In this document: positions 1 to 12,870 of the stretch, piece after piece | Layout: every line of letters starts with the position of its first letter | How positions within the stretch are numbered: position 1 is the stretch's first letter | Assembly: GCA_030762935.1 (NCBI GenBank) | Contig: CM060882.1 | Coordinates: 19,783,001-19,847,000 of the forward strand | DNA length: 64,000 nt | Direction of reading: 5' to 3' | Source of the DNA: Hymenopus coronatus | Taxonomy: Eukaryota > Arthropoda > Insecta > Mantodea > Hymenopodidae | Program-made: the position numbers and the translations under genes | The notes under the pieces: model-generated | Databases searched by the model: none | The model's input: only the letters and a program-made list of their open reading frames with translations | Told to the model about the DNA's origin: nothing

Positions 1-654
1 TTAAAGTGATAGTCGAAAGACGGTTGCTATGTGATTGAAGTTCCTTTGTTTGTATGTATGGACAGGAATTTTCAAATTCCCGTGTGAGAAAAGTAAGTTT
101 TTTAAAGCTGAAACCAATAACAAGGAATATCTTAAAAACGTTCCACTCCAAGAAAAAATGTACATAATATAAATTGTGTGTTTTAATGAGCTCTACATTT
201 TTTATTAAGTACCAGTTATGCAAAATTCCGTAATATTCATCCAAAATAAACATGTCTTCAGAGGCTATTCCTAGAAAATTCAAGATATACATTTTATTTG
301 TCCGGTAAATATCTTTAATATATGATATTTTAATCAAAACCGTTAGAACCAATTTTGAGAAAATCAAAACTTTCGAAAATTTTTCCATGTAAAGGGTAGT
401 TCGGGGTGGTGGGATTTTCTTGAGAATCTTCGTGTCGCATTCTTGGAAGATGCCAAACTAAAACACCAAATTTGGTATTTAAGATCTCTTCGTTTTTGAG
501 CTATGCTGTCCACAGACACACAGAGAGACAGACACGCAGTTTTTTCCAAAATATGTATTTTGGTGAAATCTGGGATTCGAATTTTTGGGTGCATTACAAT
601 GCCTTCTCTATACACTCTGTACATAGTACGTATAGAGAAAGTAATAATCTTTTG
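1..654 (-). mobile_element. HPT element, cut by window edge
   Basis: Minus-strand copy. It runs from the GTTGCTATGTGATTGAAG block through the CTTCGTGTCGCA block to the left-end palindrome (GTACATAGTACG) and AGAGAAAGT at about 650. The right end lies off the window. Confidence 0.85.
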
Positions 655-894
655 TAAGGAAAGCTCCACGAAGTATGTGTAGAGAAAGTAAAAAAGTTAT
701 TCTTCTAAAATGCGAATCAAGCTTGAAAACAATTTGGTAATCGACTTACCCTACCCTTATTCGGAGGACTGACACCCCCCCCCCGGGACAAGCGAATGCT
801 ATGGGTCAGAAGCCTGTCGGGGAGCCAAAGGCACGAAACCACAGAATGGGAAACTGTTACTTGGGTCGGCCCACAGCCAGATACGAACATGAAG
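655..894. other. Unclassified segment with a C-run and an HPT left-end scrap
   Basis: The left-end motif GTGTAGAGAAAGTAAAAA recurs near 678-695. The rest (710-890), with ten Cs near 775-784, is unrecognised. Confidence 0.4.
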
Positions 895-1505
895 AAGTGT
901 TCCATTCACATGACTTTCTCTACATCTCTGTAACAAATTATTGTTAAAAAGCTTATACTTCTATTTACTTCATGATAATCGAGAAAAATAGCAGAAATAG
1001 TCTTACTACTTGCTTCCTTGTAAGTAGAAGCGAAAATCCCCCCACCCTAAACTACCCTTTACATGGAACATTTTTCGAAAAATTTTATTTTCTCAAAAAT
1101 GAACTCTAACGATTTTGATTAAAATACCTTATGTTGAAGATATTTTTATGACAAAATAAATATATATCTTGAATTTTCTGGGAATAGCCTCTGAAGACCT
1201 CTTCATTCTGGATGACTTTTGGTATAGCTTCAAACCGTATGAAGCATACAAAACTTACTGCACAAAAAATGTAGATCTCATTAAAACACACAATTTATGT
1301 GACCATACATTATTTTTAGAGTTAACCGTTTTCGAAGCATTCAGAATTTTTTGGATTCAATGTTAACCCACATAAAGTTTTCTCAAACGGGAAGCAAAGA
1401 GATTGAAGTTGCAACTGTTTCACATAGCGACCGGCTTTAAAAGGACGAGACTATCGCTTTAGCCTGCGCATTTTCTTATTTCCCTTCTACTTACAAAGAA
1501 GGTAG
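895..1505. mobile_element. Chimeric HPT remnant (minus piece joined to plus piece)
   Basis: 895-1033 is a minus-strand right end (GTGTTCCATTCACATGACTT onward). It switches near 1033 to a plus-strand body (CCCCCCACCCTAAACTACCC) that runs to about 1505. Confidence 0.75.
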
Positions 1506-1523
1506 AAATAAAACTAATTCTGC

Positions 1524-2345
1524 TTATTACTTTGTCTACACGTATTATGTACATAGTATATAGAGAAGGTATTGTAATACACCCAAAAATTCGATAACGA
1601 GATTTGACCAGAAATACATGTTTTAGGACAACCTGAATACAAAAAAAAAAAACATTTTTAGAAAAATGTGTGCGCATGTGTGTTTGTCTGTCTGTCGATC
1701 TGTGTGTGTGTGTGTGTGTGTCTGTGGGCATCATAGCTCAAAAACGAAAAGTCCATTAAATACCAAATTTGGTATTTAGGTTCAGTATCTTCCAAGGATG
1801 CGACACGAAGATTTTCAAGAAAATCCCCCCACCTCCAACTAACCTTTACACGGAAAAATTGTCTAAAATTTTGATTTTCTGAAAAATGGCTCTAACGATT
1901 TTGATTAAAATATCGTATATTAAAAATATATACCTGACAAATAAAATGTATATCTTGAAGTTTCTTGGCATAGTCTCTGAAGACTTCTTTATTCTGGATG
2001 AATTTTACGGAAATTTGCATAAGTGGCAAATCATAAGAAATAGACAAAAACTTCTTGAAAGAAAATGTAGATCACGTTAAAACATACAATTTACGTTATA
2101 TACAGTTTTTTCGTGGAGTGGATCTTTTTTGAGATATTTCTTGTTATTGGTTTCAGCTTTAAAAAACATACTTTTCTCATACGGGAATTTGTCAACTCTT
2201 GTCTATACAAATAAAGTGACTTCGGCTACAGAGCAACCATCTTTTAACGAATACTTTAGCCTATTGTACTCCCATATTTCGCTTCTGCTTACAAGGAAGC
2301 AAGTAATAAGGCTATTTCTGCTAATTTTTTCTCAATTAGCATTAA
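1524..2345 (+). mobile_element. HPT element, right end missing
   Basis: Starts TTACTTTGTCTACACG with the palindrome TATGTACATA. It contains the GT tract (about 1699-1720), the CCCCCCACCTCCAACTA block and the TTACAAGGAAGCAAGTAATA block, then is cut by the inverted copy at 2346. Confidence 0.85.
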
Positions 2346-3222
2346 ATAAAAATCTGATGTGTTACACTCACATGACTTTCTCTAGCTGTCTACAAACTTC
2401 ATACATAAGATTCTTCTTCTTTCTGCACCTTGCTAATCGTGGTACTCAGCACAATGTTCTTATTATTTAGTTCCGTAGAAGTAGGAATAAAATAAGGGAA
2501 TACACTAGGCTAAACCAACAGTCAAATGTTTTAAAAGCTGTCGTTATGCGATTGTCATTACAAATAGTTTCTTTTCTTGGCCAGGAGTAGAACAAAAGAA
2601 AAACGGACACTCCCGTCTGAGAAAAGTATAAGTGCTTCACAACAGATATTAATAACAATGAATACCTCGAAAACGATAAGCTCCACGAGAAAAATGTATG
2701 ACATAACTTGTGTATTTTAACAGGACCTAAATTTTTTGTATAGTAAGTTTTTGGCTATCTCTTACGGTTTACTAGTTATGTCAAATTAAGCAAAATTCTT
2801 TCAGAATAAACAGGTCTTCAGAAGCTATTCCCAGAAAATTCAAGTTATACATTTTACTTGTTAGGTAAATATCTTTAATATATGATATTTCAATCAAAAT
2901 CGTTAGAGCCATTTTTAAGAAAATCAAAATTTTCGAAAAAAGTTCCATGTAAAGGGTAGTTTGGTGTAGGGGGATTTTTTTCAAAATCTTCGTGTCGAGG
3001 ATACTAAACTTAAATACCAAGTTTGATACTTTAGCTACTTTTCGTTTTTGAGTTACCGTGTTCACAGACACACGGATACACATGGACCTTTTTCTGAAAA
3101 TGCTTTTTTTGGATACAGGGGATCCTAAAACATGTATTTCCGGTGAAATCTCCTTATCGAATTTTGGGAGGAATACAATACTTCTCTATCCATATGTACA
3201 TTGTACATATGGGACTAGAGAA
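2346..3222 (-). mobile_element. HPT element, subfamily 2
   Basis: Near-complete minus copy: AAAAATCTGATGTG right end at 2346, left-end hairpin at about 3185-3212. It shares with the copy at 17142-18080 a diagnostic insert (CATACATAAGATTCTTCTTC) and a different hairpin stem (CATATGTACA). Confidence 0.85.
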
Positions 3223-3515
3223 AGTAAAAATTAGCATTAGCTTTTTAACAATAATTTGTTACAGAGATGCACAGAAAGTCATATGAATGTCTTGATTAGC
3301 TTGATGTAGATAACAGATTAATCTATTGAGGAGGTAGAGGACATCCCCTTCTACTTACAAGGGACCAAGTAATAAGGAAAATTTCGTCTAATTTTTATCT
3401 CGATTATCATGGTGTAAATAGAAGAATAAATTTTTTAAAAATAATTTGTTACAGAGATGTAGAGAAAGTAAAGCAAATGGTACACATCAAATTTGTCTTA
3501 TATGTATTAAGGTGT
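3223..3515 (+). mobile_element. HPT right-end fragments, two in series
   Basis: Two plus-strand right ends: AACAATAATTTGTTACAGAGATG at about 3241, and again near 3440 with GATGTAGAGAAAGTAAAGC followed by ACACATCAAATTTG. Confidence 0.7.
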
Positions 3516-4385
3516 TTCTTTAAAGCATTATTATGGTATTGCATAGTCTCAATGACTACAGACCCTGTGAGAGGTCTTGCAGAAGTAGTGCATGCAGCAT
3601 CCGCTGTCCTTCAGAGTTTTTCTATTTCCATAATCACTAGACCAAAGAAAAACCGCCGCGAAGCGTTGAAAGAGCTATGAAACGAAATGAGGCGCTCTCA
3701 TACAAAGGTTAGAAGGAAAGTAAATGAAGTTAGCTATTTACAAATAAAGGTATTTATATGTAAATACTCGCTACATACCTTTCAGAGTAACCTTGTCAGA
3801 AATTACGTACCATCTCCTCTGACCTTGTGGAGTACTGGATCATGGTTGGATTTGATACCGGATTTTTTTTTTCAAGTTTAAAACTGGAGTTCTATAAAAA
3901 TTATGGGAATAAACTTAAAATGATTATATAAAATAATAGAGAAAATACAAATGAAAATAAATGTAGATCCTTTATTAATCTTTTTCCTCCCAATTAAAAG
4001 TTTAAATTCTTCTAAACCAGTTTTCATAATCCTGCCAAAGGCACTACCAAAAAAATGGTTCAAATGACCATGAGTGTTAGCTGATTCATTCAAAGCCAAA
4101 TGTTGCACGTTCAAATCCCAGTGATTGTGCTAAAGGACGGGGAGAGCCCATGTAAAATAATCGGTGTGTTGCTGGGAAGCTAATGGGTTTGCATTAAACT
4201 GTAGCTATGTGGATTTTACTCTTTTATTTATTTAAAAATCACTGCACTTTTAGGGCAAAATGTTTATATAATTGATTACTTGTTGTTTATGGTTGAAGTA
4301 TGAAATTAATCCTAGAGTATAACCCTATTTGTATAGTTACGCTTAAAACAAGCGGAACTTATAGGTACCGACAGGCAACAAAGGG
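3516..4385. other. Unclassified, contains a 75-bp repeat also at 61049-61122
   Basis: No gene is recognised. About 3945-4017 matches, in reverse complement, the 75-bp insert in the HPT copy at 61049-61122 (shared GAATTTAAACTTTTAATTGG). Confidence 0.45.
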
Positions 4386-4604
4386 TTAACCTGGTTGGTC
4401 AAATCGGACGATGAATGAAATTGGTGAAATGATGCTCAAATGATCTCGGGGTTCATGGAGCTTAAAGTTATTCGACATTCGTCTTCTCAGGATAAGGAAA
4501 AAACCCAAAAAAACATTATCTGGGTAACTCACCCTAAGCGAGATTCGAACTCATGACCTTTTGAATATGAGGCAGACACGCTACCACTACACTATACCGG
4601 AATT
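4386..4604 (-). mobile_element. tRNA-related SINE, family A
   Basis: Seen as reverse complement: tail ACCTGGTTGGTCAAATCGG, middle GTCTTCTCAGGATAAGG, and the head with a B-box-like GAGATTCGAACTC near 4540-4552. Other copies: 9590-9760, 15955-16147, 19080-19317 and 38100-38300. Confidence 0.75.
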
Positions 4605-4624
4605 ATTGTCGTATTAACTGCCAC

Positions 4625-5420
4625 TTGTGAGAATTGCAACACCAAGAAGGAAACTCATGAATGCAATGAGTTTAATACCACAGATTAGGTACATGACAAA
4701 TAACAAATGATGAACTTTTCAAGTCTGTATATGTCCTCATATTCAGTATTTGGTCTGGCCTCCATGCGCTGCAATTAGGACTGCTATATGCCGTGGCATT
4801 GAATCAAAAAAGTTCTAAATAAGTTCCTGAGGGATTTCCCTCCTCGCAGTTTGTATTCGAGCCTATAAATCCGTGACATTGGTTCCTGGAGGACCGTGAC
4901 ACACCAGGTGCCGAACAATCATATCCCAGACATATCAGGTGAACGTGTAGGCCAGGGAAGCAATGGTACCCTCCCTCTTCGAAGAAGGCTTGTACATTCC
5001 TCGCAATATGTGGCTGGGCATTGTACAGAAAAGTGACCTACAGAGATGTCTGAAGCAACCTTGGGCTCTACAACCATCTGTGGTAGTGGTTGATGTTCAT
5101 CGTAGGAGGCAAGGTCGATTGTTGTAATCAAAGACGCCCCAAACCATCGCTTGGAGTTGTCCGCTCAACAATAGAGCCCTCCAGGTTGTGCACATCATGG
5201 TACCGCCGGAGAGGTATGTGGCCATCACTGTGGGACACGCTGAAGCGGGACTCGACCGAAAAGACTAAATTTTGCAACTCAACACCTCAGTAATGGTGTT
5301 TTGGTAACATTTAAAATTATGTTAGACATTTTGTGGGTATCTTGAAGGATGGACTCGGGAGGGAAATGTTGAGATTTGTCTATAATGTTTAGTTGCTCAT
5401 AAAAGGTAAATAACCTGAAT
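4625..5420 (-). pseudogene. Tc1-like transposase remnant
   Basis: Minus-strand translation in shifted frames matches a Tc1-like DDE transposase. AMVWGVFDYNN lies near 5130-5160; VPLLPWPTRSPDMSGI near 4920-4970 holds the third-Asp motif normally read WPAYSPDMSPIEHVWD. The C-terminal part near 4740-4860 has QCHGI and LQRMEARPNTEY. Frameshifts and stops show it is dead. The outer end near 4629 starts GAATTGCAACACCAAG, possibly the TIR. Confidence 0.75.
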
Positions 5421-5613
5421 ACTATTGACATCTATTTTTATCATTTGCAATGTCCTGCTTCTCTCTCGTGGCGGATAAAGGGGCGGTGGACTAATCACCA
5501 TAGGTGCCTAGTCTCGAAGTCAACGACTGTAGAAATTCACCTGATTACAGAGAGCAACACCAGAGTGTCTCTATACACCAAGAGAGTGACGGGAAATCAT
5601 GGGGGGGGGGGGG
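5421..5613. other. Unclassified spacer ending in a 16-bp G-run
   Basis: No gene is seen. The run of G at 5601-5616 abuts the mariner TIR and could be an assembly-prone spot. Confidence 0.35.
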
Positions 5614-6830
5614 GGGCGTTCAATAAGTCCTTAGAAAAAGATAGAATAACAACTTTTTTGGTAGTTTTTTTTTTCAACATAATCTCCATTTAGCTCGATT
5701 TAGGATTACGGAAGGTCCTCAAAATAGGAATCTGTTTGGGAGGTCACGTCTTCGTTAGACGTGAATTGTTTTCTGTCGAGTCACTTTCAAGTTTGGAAAT
5801 AGAAAAAAATCACGGGGGCCCAAATCTGATGAATACGGTGGATGTTGTAGTGATTCGAACCTTAATTCTACAATTTTCGCCGTCAAAACTGCGCAGTAGT
5901 GCACCCTTACATTGTCATGTTGGAAGAGGATTCTTTTCTTTTCAAGATGAGGGCGTTTCTTCTTCTTATTCTTCTTGATTTCTCCGTTCAGCCGGTGCAA
6001 TAACAATGCTTAATACTCTTATTTATCGTTCTTCCTTTCTGCAAGTAATCAATGTAAATGATTCAGCATGCATCCCCCCCCCCAAAAAAAAGGAGACACC
6101 ATCAGCTTGTCTAGATTTCAACACCTTTGCCTTCTTTGGAGCCGGTTCGCCTTTAAAATCCCACTGTTTTGACTGTACTTTTGCCTCTGGAGTGTAGTAG
6201 TGTAGCCTTGTTCCATTTACAAATTCGTCAGGATTGCGACGGAAAAGTACCAAACCAGCTTTCTAGTCGATCACACGGTTGCGTTTATTCTCCATTGAGA
6301 GCAATCGCGTCACCCAATTGTCTAGACCTTTGTCAGACCTAATTTTTGGTGCAAAATTGAGAACATTGTACCTTGTGATATGCCTGTGGTCTCTACTATT
6401 TCGCAAACTTTGATCATTCGGCGATCATTCAAAACCATATCCTGTATTTTGTCAATCATTTCGGAGGAAGTCACTTCTACTGGAGGTCCGGAACGATTTC
6501 ATGATTTGTGGATGCATGGCCACGTTAAAATGCATTTATCTAATTGTAAACTGTTGCAAACGTATGAGCAGTTGTGCCATGAACTTCATCCAAATTTGAC
6601 TTTTATCTCTTTCAGTGTTAAGTCTTTTAAATAGAAAATAGTTTTTTTTTTCCATGTTCTAAATAAGCACAAGATTGTTGATTCAAATGCCTATGGCAAC
6701 GAAACCACGTGATGGATATAGCTGAAACTTTAATTGTCATCTAGTAAGAGACGACAGTTACTAAATACAAACTTTTTTCGATGATATGAGTGTAATTTCT
6801 TGTATTTTCTAAGACCTAATTGAACGCCCC
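5614..6830 (-). mobile_element. Mariner-family element with both TIRs, dead transposase
   Basis: TIR GGCGTTCAATAAGTCCTTAG at 5615-5634 pairs with the complement of 6809-6829 (GGCGTTCAATTAGGTCTTAG), giving a 1.2-kb element. The minus strand reads, in broken frames, YYTPEAKVQSKQWDFKGE and PAPKKAKV (6100-6220), then RPHLEKKRILFQHDN, then HPPYSSDLGPRDFFLFPNLK (5790-5850). The second catalytic Asp (HDN) and third (SSDL) are visible; the N-terminal part is full of stops. The 70-100 aa frames inside it are pieces of this pseudogene. Confidence 0.85.
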
Positions 6831-8140
6831 TCGTAAGGTTATTGAAGTGAATAAAAACAAAAGACTGAGATTGGCGAGGAAAATAGCCACGTTTATTAAC
6901 GCTCTGACCGTGTTCTCCATGGAAAAACATTGTTTATCAATACAAAAGATATAAATAATGATCCCTCTTTAGTTCAAATTTCCGTTTTCTGTTTTTCAAC
7001 ATCAGCTTCATTAAGATACATATATGAGTATAGCTCAATGCATTGAAAGTTGACAATGTTTTTCTAAAATTAGTTAATATACTGCTTGATAATATGAAAA
7101 ACGTTGCTCTTTTTTTAATCTTAATACCCCTATTGAAGTTAAAACATGTGAATTACTGCACAGATCTGTTGTCTTTCCCGTGTTTACTATTTAATAACTG
7201 GGAGAATTGATGCACTTCAAAATAGAAAACCATTCACTATAGCAGGCAAGAGGAATGGAGGTCTCTTGAAAGCAGATATGATGAAAACACGACTCTCAGT
7301 TACAGTTAAGTGTACTGTTCCTCCTTCTTTGTTTTTCCGAATTGGTGTTATGCACTTTATGTGTTGCAGTGATCCGGAGCACGACCGTTTTCGTAATGGT
7401 TACATTATAGGGTTTTCTGTCTACTATATTAGTTCCTGTTATAACGCAGTTGTAGAATAGTTTCAGAACGTTTCAATAATCGCTGCGTAAATTTCCAGTT
7501 TCTAATATTTGCATCAACGTTCTGACTGAGACTTTGTACCCTGATGTCTTCCAATACCCACCTCTCTGTTTCTTTGTTTTAAAAGTTTTCAGGAATGTAT
7601 TATTTTCTAATTAGATTGAAATAGTCTAAACCTACACCAATTAATTACCCGGTTAGTTTCACCCCCCTCCCCCAAAGAGAAAATCCTTCAATGCAAATCC
7701 ATTGCCTTCTCCATTCTTCCTTCTTTTCCACTTTACCTTTTGTCTCCAAGAATCAATCGTTTATATTCATATTGCCTGTCATTTACAAATGTTTACCGTT
7801 ATTAACTTTTTTCCACACACCGTTTCTCCAGTTCACCCCTTAAAAAGTAGTCTCTTCTCAGCCAAAAACTAAATTATTTATTTTCCTTTCCTAACCAAGT
7901 TCATCAATGTTCGATCGTGTAGCATAAAATGCCTGCTCATTACTAATTCTGTTCGTTTCATATGAATGTCCTTTAAACTTAAATATGGCATTAATTTTTC
8001 TTATGTCACTGAAAATATAAGAACGTTTACCCTAATTTCCTGGTACGTCTTTGGTATATTTTATGATATAATTATGTTTTATATATGTAGGCTCTTTAAT
8101 ATATTTTATTTCCCTCAAAAATAGTACGTAAAGTGCCAAA
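6831..8140. other. Unclassified AT-rich intergenic DNA
   Basis: No exon-like or repeat homology is recognised over 1.3 kb. Short frames in it look random. Confidence 0.4.
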
Positions 8141-8995
8141 TTTTCACTTTCTCTACACGTACTATGTACATGGTGTATAGAGAAGGTATTGTAATGCACC
8201 CAAAAATTTGATACCGAGATTTCACCAGAAATACATGTTTTAAGACCCCCTGAATAAAAAAAAAGCATTTTTAGAAAGCTGTCCGTGTGTGTGTCTGTGT
8301 GTATGTGTCGAAAAGTCCGTCAAAAACCAAACTCGGTATTTAGGTTTGGTATCTTCCAAGGATGCGACACGAAGATTTTCAAGAAAATCCCCCCAACCCC
8401 AACTACCCTTTACATAGAAATTTTTTCGAAAATTTTGATTTTCTCAAAAATGGCTCTAAAGATTTTGTTTAAAATGTCGTATATTTAAGATATTTACCTG
8501 ACAAATAATATGCATATCTTACATTTTCTGAGAATAGCCTCTGAAGAGTACTTTATGCTGGATGAATTTTATGGAATTTTATATAACTGATAAAACGTAA
8601 GATAAGGACAAAAACTTAACAGACAAAAAATGTAGAGCACGCTAAAACACACAATTTATGTAATATACATTTTTTTCGTGGAGTTGGTCCTTTTTTTAGA
8701 AATTCCTTGCTTTTGGTTTCAGCTTTGAAAGAAATACTTTTCTCATACAGGAATTTGCCAACTCCTGTCCATACAAACAAAGGAACTTCAGTCACATAGC
8801 AACCAGCTTTTGACTGTCACTTTAATCTATGATACTCCCTTATTTCGCTCCTACTTACAAGGAAGCAAGTAATATAAGACTGTTTCTGCTAATTTTTTCT
8901 CAATGAGCATGAAGTAAATAGAAGCTAAGTTTTTTAACAATAATTTGTTACAGAGATGTAGAGAAAGTCATGTGATTGGAATACATAAGATTTTT
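8141..8995 (+). mobile_element. HPT element, near full length
   Basis: Left end TTTTCACTTTCTCTACACG with palindrome (8148-8182), short GT tract at 8285-8310, right-end 12-mer TGTAGAGAAAGT (8958-8969) and ATACATAAGATTTTT. At 855 bp it is a good reference copy. Confidence 0.9.
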
Positions 8996-9470
8996 CTTAA
9001 TGTGTTAAAATTAATGGCTAAAAGCTCTTCTGTTGCGACGACATGCATAGAATTTGTCCCTATAGCTTTGTTAATTTTTAAATTTTGTTTATGTTCTGGC
9101 GTTTTGACTGGTTGATCATATCGTTTTGGTTCTGTTTGTGATATAGGTACGTTTGATCCGTATGTTGTTGGACAGTAGATTTCATGGTCTTCTCTCCGTG
9201 CCCATACCACTGATGGTGCAAGGATGCCATCCAGTCTGGCGGATTTTTCTGTTCTTATGCCTTATACGCTATATTACTTTGCTCCTCAACAAGCAGATGG
9301 CTCTGGAGGTACCGTCCGGGCTAGCTGTTTTCACTACCTGTGGTTAGATGGCAGCGCATTCTTAATTACCATCTATTTTCAGTTTTACTGTTGTTTTAGA
9401 CTGAAGATGGAACTTTGGGTCGTGGTATTAAATGTGCAATCCGGTATTTACTTTAGAGAATGAGGGAAAG
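8996..9470. other. Unclassified segment
   Basis: Both strands have 60-80 codon frames (for example minus 8968-9210, plus 9224-9463) without a recognisable domain. GGTTTCATG-type features or splice-supported exons are absent. Confidence 0.35.
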
Positions 9471-9760
9471 AACGAAAAAATCTCAGCCAGATTGGTCAGC
9501 CTACGGAATTGGAATCGAAAACCTCCCGAGTGAGGGCCACTGACGTTAACTCCTGAGCCATCCCGCTCGGCTTTATTAACTTAGTTTAAGAGGTACAAAT
9601 AGCTCAAATGAGTTCGGGGTTTCTTGAGCTTAGTTACCCAACATTTGTCTTCTCAGGACAAGGGAAACCCTAATTAAAAAAAAAAAAACTTTATCCGAGT
9701 AACTCACCCTAACCAAGATTCGAACCCAGGACCGCAGGCAGGCATACTACCACCAGCTCC
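9471..9760 (-). mobile_element. Two adjacent tRNA-related SINE fragments
   Basis: 9480-9575 ends with a tRNA-like head (ATCGAAAACCTCCCGAGTG, GAGCCATCCCGCTCGG). 9590-9760 is a family A copy with GAGTAACTCACCCTAACC and AGATTCGAACCC. Confidence 0.65.
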
Positions 9761-10860
9761 AAAAATGTATGCATATCACAGAATATCTTCCACAAAAATG
9801 GAATGTATCAAAAAGAAGGCCTCATATTACGTAAATCTAACCTAAAAAATGTATTTAAGGAATTTTCTCCAAATATTAACAATATATAGTATTTATATAT
9901 CGTGTAAAATAAAACTATTACAATTTCTTGACGTTATCCCTAGGAAAAGAAACTTTGAAACGACAATTTTCTTCAGCATGAGCTATATTATCTATATCAT
10001 AGGATTCATTGTTGCCTCTCAATTTCACTGAGCTATCCTTTATCTCTCTATTATCTAAAATAATGTAATGCATAATCACAGAATTTGAAGGAACAGAAAT
10101 GTAGGAAGCAATACATACTCCAGCTTGACAAATAAGCTTCCTATGAACTAAGTACACTGAAGCATACACATGTGTAGTGTTACAGTTATCTATTATTATG
10201 ATACAAACAAACCTATCGTAGGAAATGTTCGCACCCATTTGTTGCACATTGCTGGCTGCCAGATGCTTTCGGCTTTTTCTCGCTCTAGGATGTTAAACAA
10301 TACGTACCCTAGGGTGTTATATAAATGCCCCAAAAGACAAAACAGGTGAACTATTAGCTTCAATTGTGCTTTATGAATATGTCATTGTGCTTAATATTGT
10401 GTTACTCTTATTATCTTTGTTTAAATATATCTATGAAGATACAGCTACAAATAAATATTTAAGAAAAGTATAATATATTATTTTACAAAATATGATTAAT
10501 TTCCGCAAGAATTCAGTATATCAGCTGCAACATTGATTCAAGAATTGTAGATTGCAGCTGGAAATGTGTGCTTATACGGTGTACACGTGTTACTTCACAA
10601 TAGTTCTTATTTTACTCTTCTTTTAACTTCCTCAAAATTACATTTTCGACATATGTACCCCCATTGACTCAGAAACCACAAGACTTAGAATACATAATGA
10701 ATCCAAGATGATTGGGGTAATCTGTCAAGTTTTAAAAATTATAGCGTTTATAAATATATAGTACTATAAAATAAAACATTAAGTAGTTCCTAAGAAATGA
10801 TCAGCTGTTTTAATACTAGCGAAACTCGTACATTTAAACATTTTCTTGAAGAAATTATAT
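9761..10860. other. Unclassified AT-rich intergenic DNA
   Basis: Contains a 109-codon minus frame (9918-10247) with no recognised family and unremarkable composition. I do not call it a gene. Confidence 0.35.
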
Positions 10861-10869
10861 CATATGCTA

Positions 10870-11500
10870 GAAGTGTTAATAATTCTATCTCCCAGAATAA
10901 CTGTGCAGAGATTGCCAATGTTTCTGAGGAACAATGCATTCGTTTTTTATCCATTTAATATGTTCCGCAAGGGCAAAAGAATTGGCTCGGCTAAGTCACT
11001 TTCACTTGCCAATGCTTCCGCCGTTAATATGGAATGTGCATATATTCCTGTTCACGTTGGCTTGCTGGAGAACGAACTGGCGGAGAATCTAATAGTGAAA
11101 TTTCTTGAGTAACAACGGAAGACCTGAGTCTTTTTGTGCGGAGAGCGATTCTTTTATGCTGGCATGAAGAGTGGTCCGCTCTCCGCGGAAACAGGCTTAG
11201 AGTAGTGAAGGATCTTCCAATAAACTGGCACTTCCTCTCGTATATCTCTTCGCGAGGAGGTGATTTTGGCTCGATCGCGTATTGGACACTGCAATTTTAC
11301 ACACAGCTACCTGCTCCTATCCGTTCGCTATGTAGGGAAGAAAGTTTATCGTTCCGTCATGTTTTGCTAGAGTGTATTCCTCTAGCACATATTCGGGTTC
11401 TCTGTAACTGCCGGTCAGTGTTGCAGAGGTCTTGGCGAACGATAACCAGTGATAGATATGGTTTTGAAATTGTTAATAAAACTGGGTCTTTCAAATGAGA
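10870..11500 (+). pseudogene. LINE RNase H and C-terminal fragment
   Basis: Plus-strand frames read AYIPVHVGLLENELAENL (about 11038-11090), the degenerate RNase H motif W(I/V)PSHVGIxGNExAD. A frameshift follows, then REESLSFRHVLLECIPLAHIR (11335-11400), like the cysteine/histidine tail of Jockey/R1-type LINE proteins. Stops and the frame change show decay; the RT domain upstream is absent. Confidence 0.7.
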
Positions 11501-11827
11501 ATTAGTTATATGTATACTATTTTCGTATCATGGTTCGAAATACTTTTGTAAATTCATTTATATATTTTTTGCCATAAATAATTTTATATGCACTGAACTT
11601 TCGGTATTGTTTATATTTATTAGTTAGTTAATTTCCTATAGCTCCTAAGTGGCACCGTTACGATGTTTCCTTGCTCGGATTTGGATTTCTAGTTCGCGAG
11701 TTCGTCGCTATGCGCCTTGGTGACGAGGGATTAGCTCGTCGCCCACAGATAGCACTGCAGGACAAAATCACGACTAGCGGACTCAAAATGGCGGAAATCT
11801 CCTTCTTTCAAGGTATGTGGTTCTTTT
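11501..11827. other. Unclassified segment
   Basis: AT-rich to 11650, then a GC-richer block (11660-11800) of unknown origin abutting a SINE. Confidence 0.35.
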
Positions 11828-11948
11828 ACATCGGACCACCAGCTTCTCTTCCGAAGAAAGCCAAGCGTCCGAAAAAATCCATCACGCTCCGCCAGGTTTG
11901 AATTTCCAATCTTTGGTTTCAGCATGGTAACAACTACACCACGGAGGA
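11828..11948 (-). mobile_element. tRNA-related SINE, family B
   Basis: Complement has the head CTCCGTGGTGTAGTTGTTACC and the family B middle (GGCTTTCTTCGGAAGAGAAG). Other family B copies are at 19318-19402, 25310-25491, 30807-30934 and 59196-59739. Confidence 0.7.
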
Positions 11949-12172
11949 AGATTTGTATTTATAGTTGTGATTTATTTTTTTATTTATCTTTATGTCAATC
12001 TTTATGTTCCATGATTTGTTTTATAAATTCGCTAATGAACTAGTTATTGAGTGCCTTTAAACACCAATCAGCATCATTTTTCATTTGCTGACAGCCAGCA
12101 AGCGCAGAGCACGGAGACCTAACATAACATTGCTACCTTCTAACACTCCCTAAGCACGATCATGGGATACAC

Positions 12173-12870
12173 GAGGGCCATCCAAAAAGTGAAAGACGAT
12201 TTGGCATAACTAAATAATAACCAAAAATATGAACACAAAACTTTATTTAGAAAGTTACAGTACCTTACTCTATTTCTCAACGTAATCTCCATTCTCTGAA
12301 GATATTTATTATCAAGTGGTACCACTTTTTCAATGCCGCTGTTATACTTTTCTACCGCCAAAGAACTTATTCGTTTTTTTAATGCACAATATGTTCGGCC
12401 AATGGGATTTTATAGGCAAATAACGCAACTCTATTGTGATAATGCAATGAATGAATCTTCATTGAGGAAATGGCGCATAATTTACAAGTAATCAAGGATC
12501 AACCAGTGAGTACGATAAAGACTGGAATGGAAGTTCATCAGTCGCTATGGAGGAGTTGAAAGCAAATGTTGATGAAAGAATTAAGAATACGGTGTTTCAC
12601 TTTTGGACACCATATACATGACTTTTTGGATGGAAAAGATTCCCCAACCGATGAAGACCTCAAAGTGACAGCGACATCTTGAGCGGTGGAAGAGTATAAC
12701 ATCTGCATTGAAAAACCGGTACCATGTGACAATAAATACCTTGATGGCAATGACTATTACGTTGAAACATAGAGTATGGTGTTGTAACTTTGTAAATAAA
12801 GTTTTGTGTTGATAACTTTCGTTATTGTTTAGTTATGCCAAATTGTCTGTCACTTTTTGGATGGCCATCG
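12173..12870. mobile_element. Mariner/Tc1-type MITE with ~45-bp TIRs
   Basis: GGCCATCCAAAAAGTGAAAG at 12177-12196 continues into GACGATTTGGCATAACTAAA. It is mirrored at 12820-12867, whose complement reads GGCCATCCAAAAAGTGACAG then ACAATTTGGCATAACTAAA. The interior holds scraps such as VVPLDNKYLQRMEITLRNR (minus, 12255-12330) and YLDGNDYYVET (plus, 12733-12765), as expected of an internally deleted copy. Confidence 0.85.

Noticed and set aside
8148..8182. microRNA hairpin
   Set aside because: The palindrome is the left end of a high-copy repeat family, with almost no loop.
10846..11112. Host gene
   Set aside because: The YIPVHVG...NELAE motif marks it as LINE RNase H debris with a downstream frameshift.
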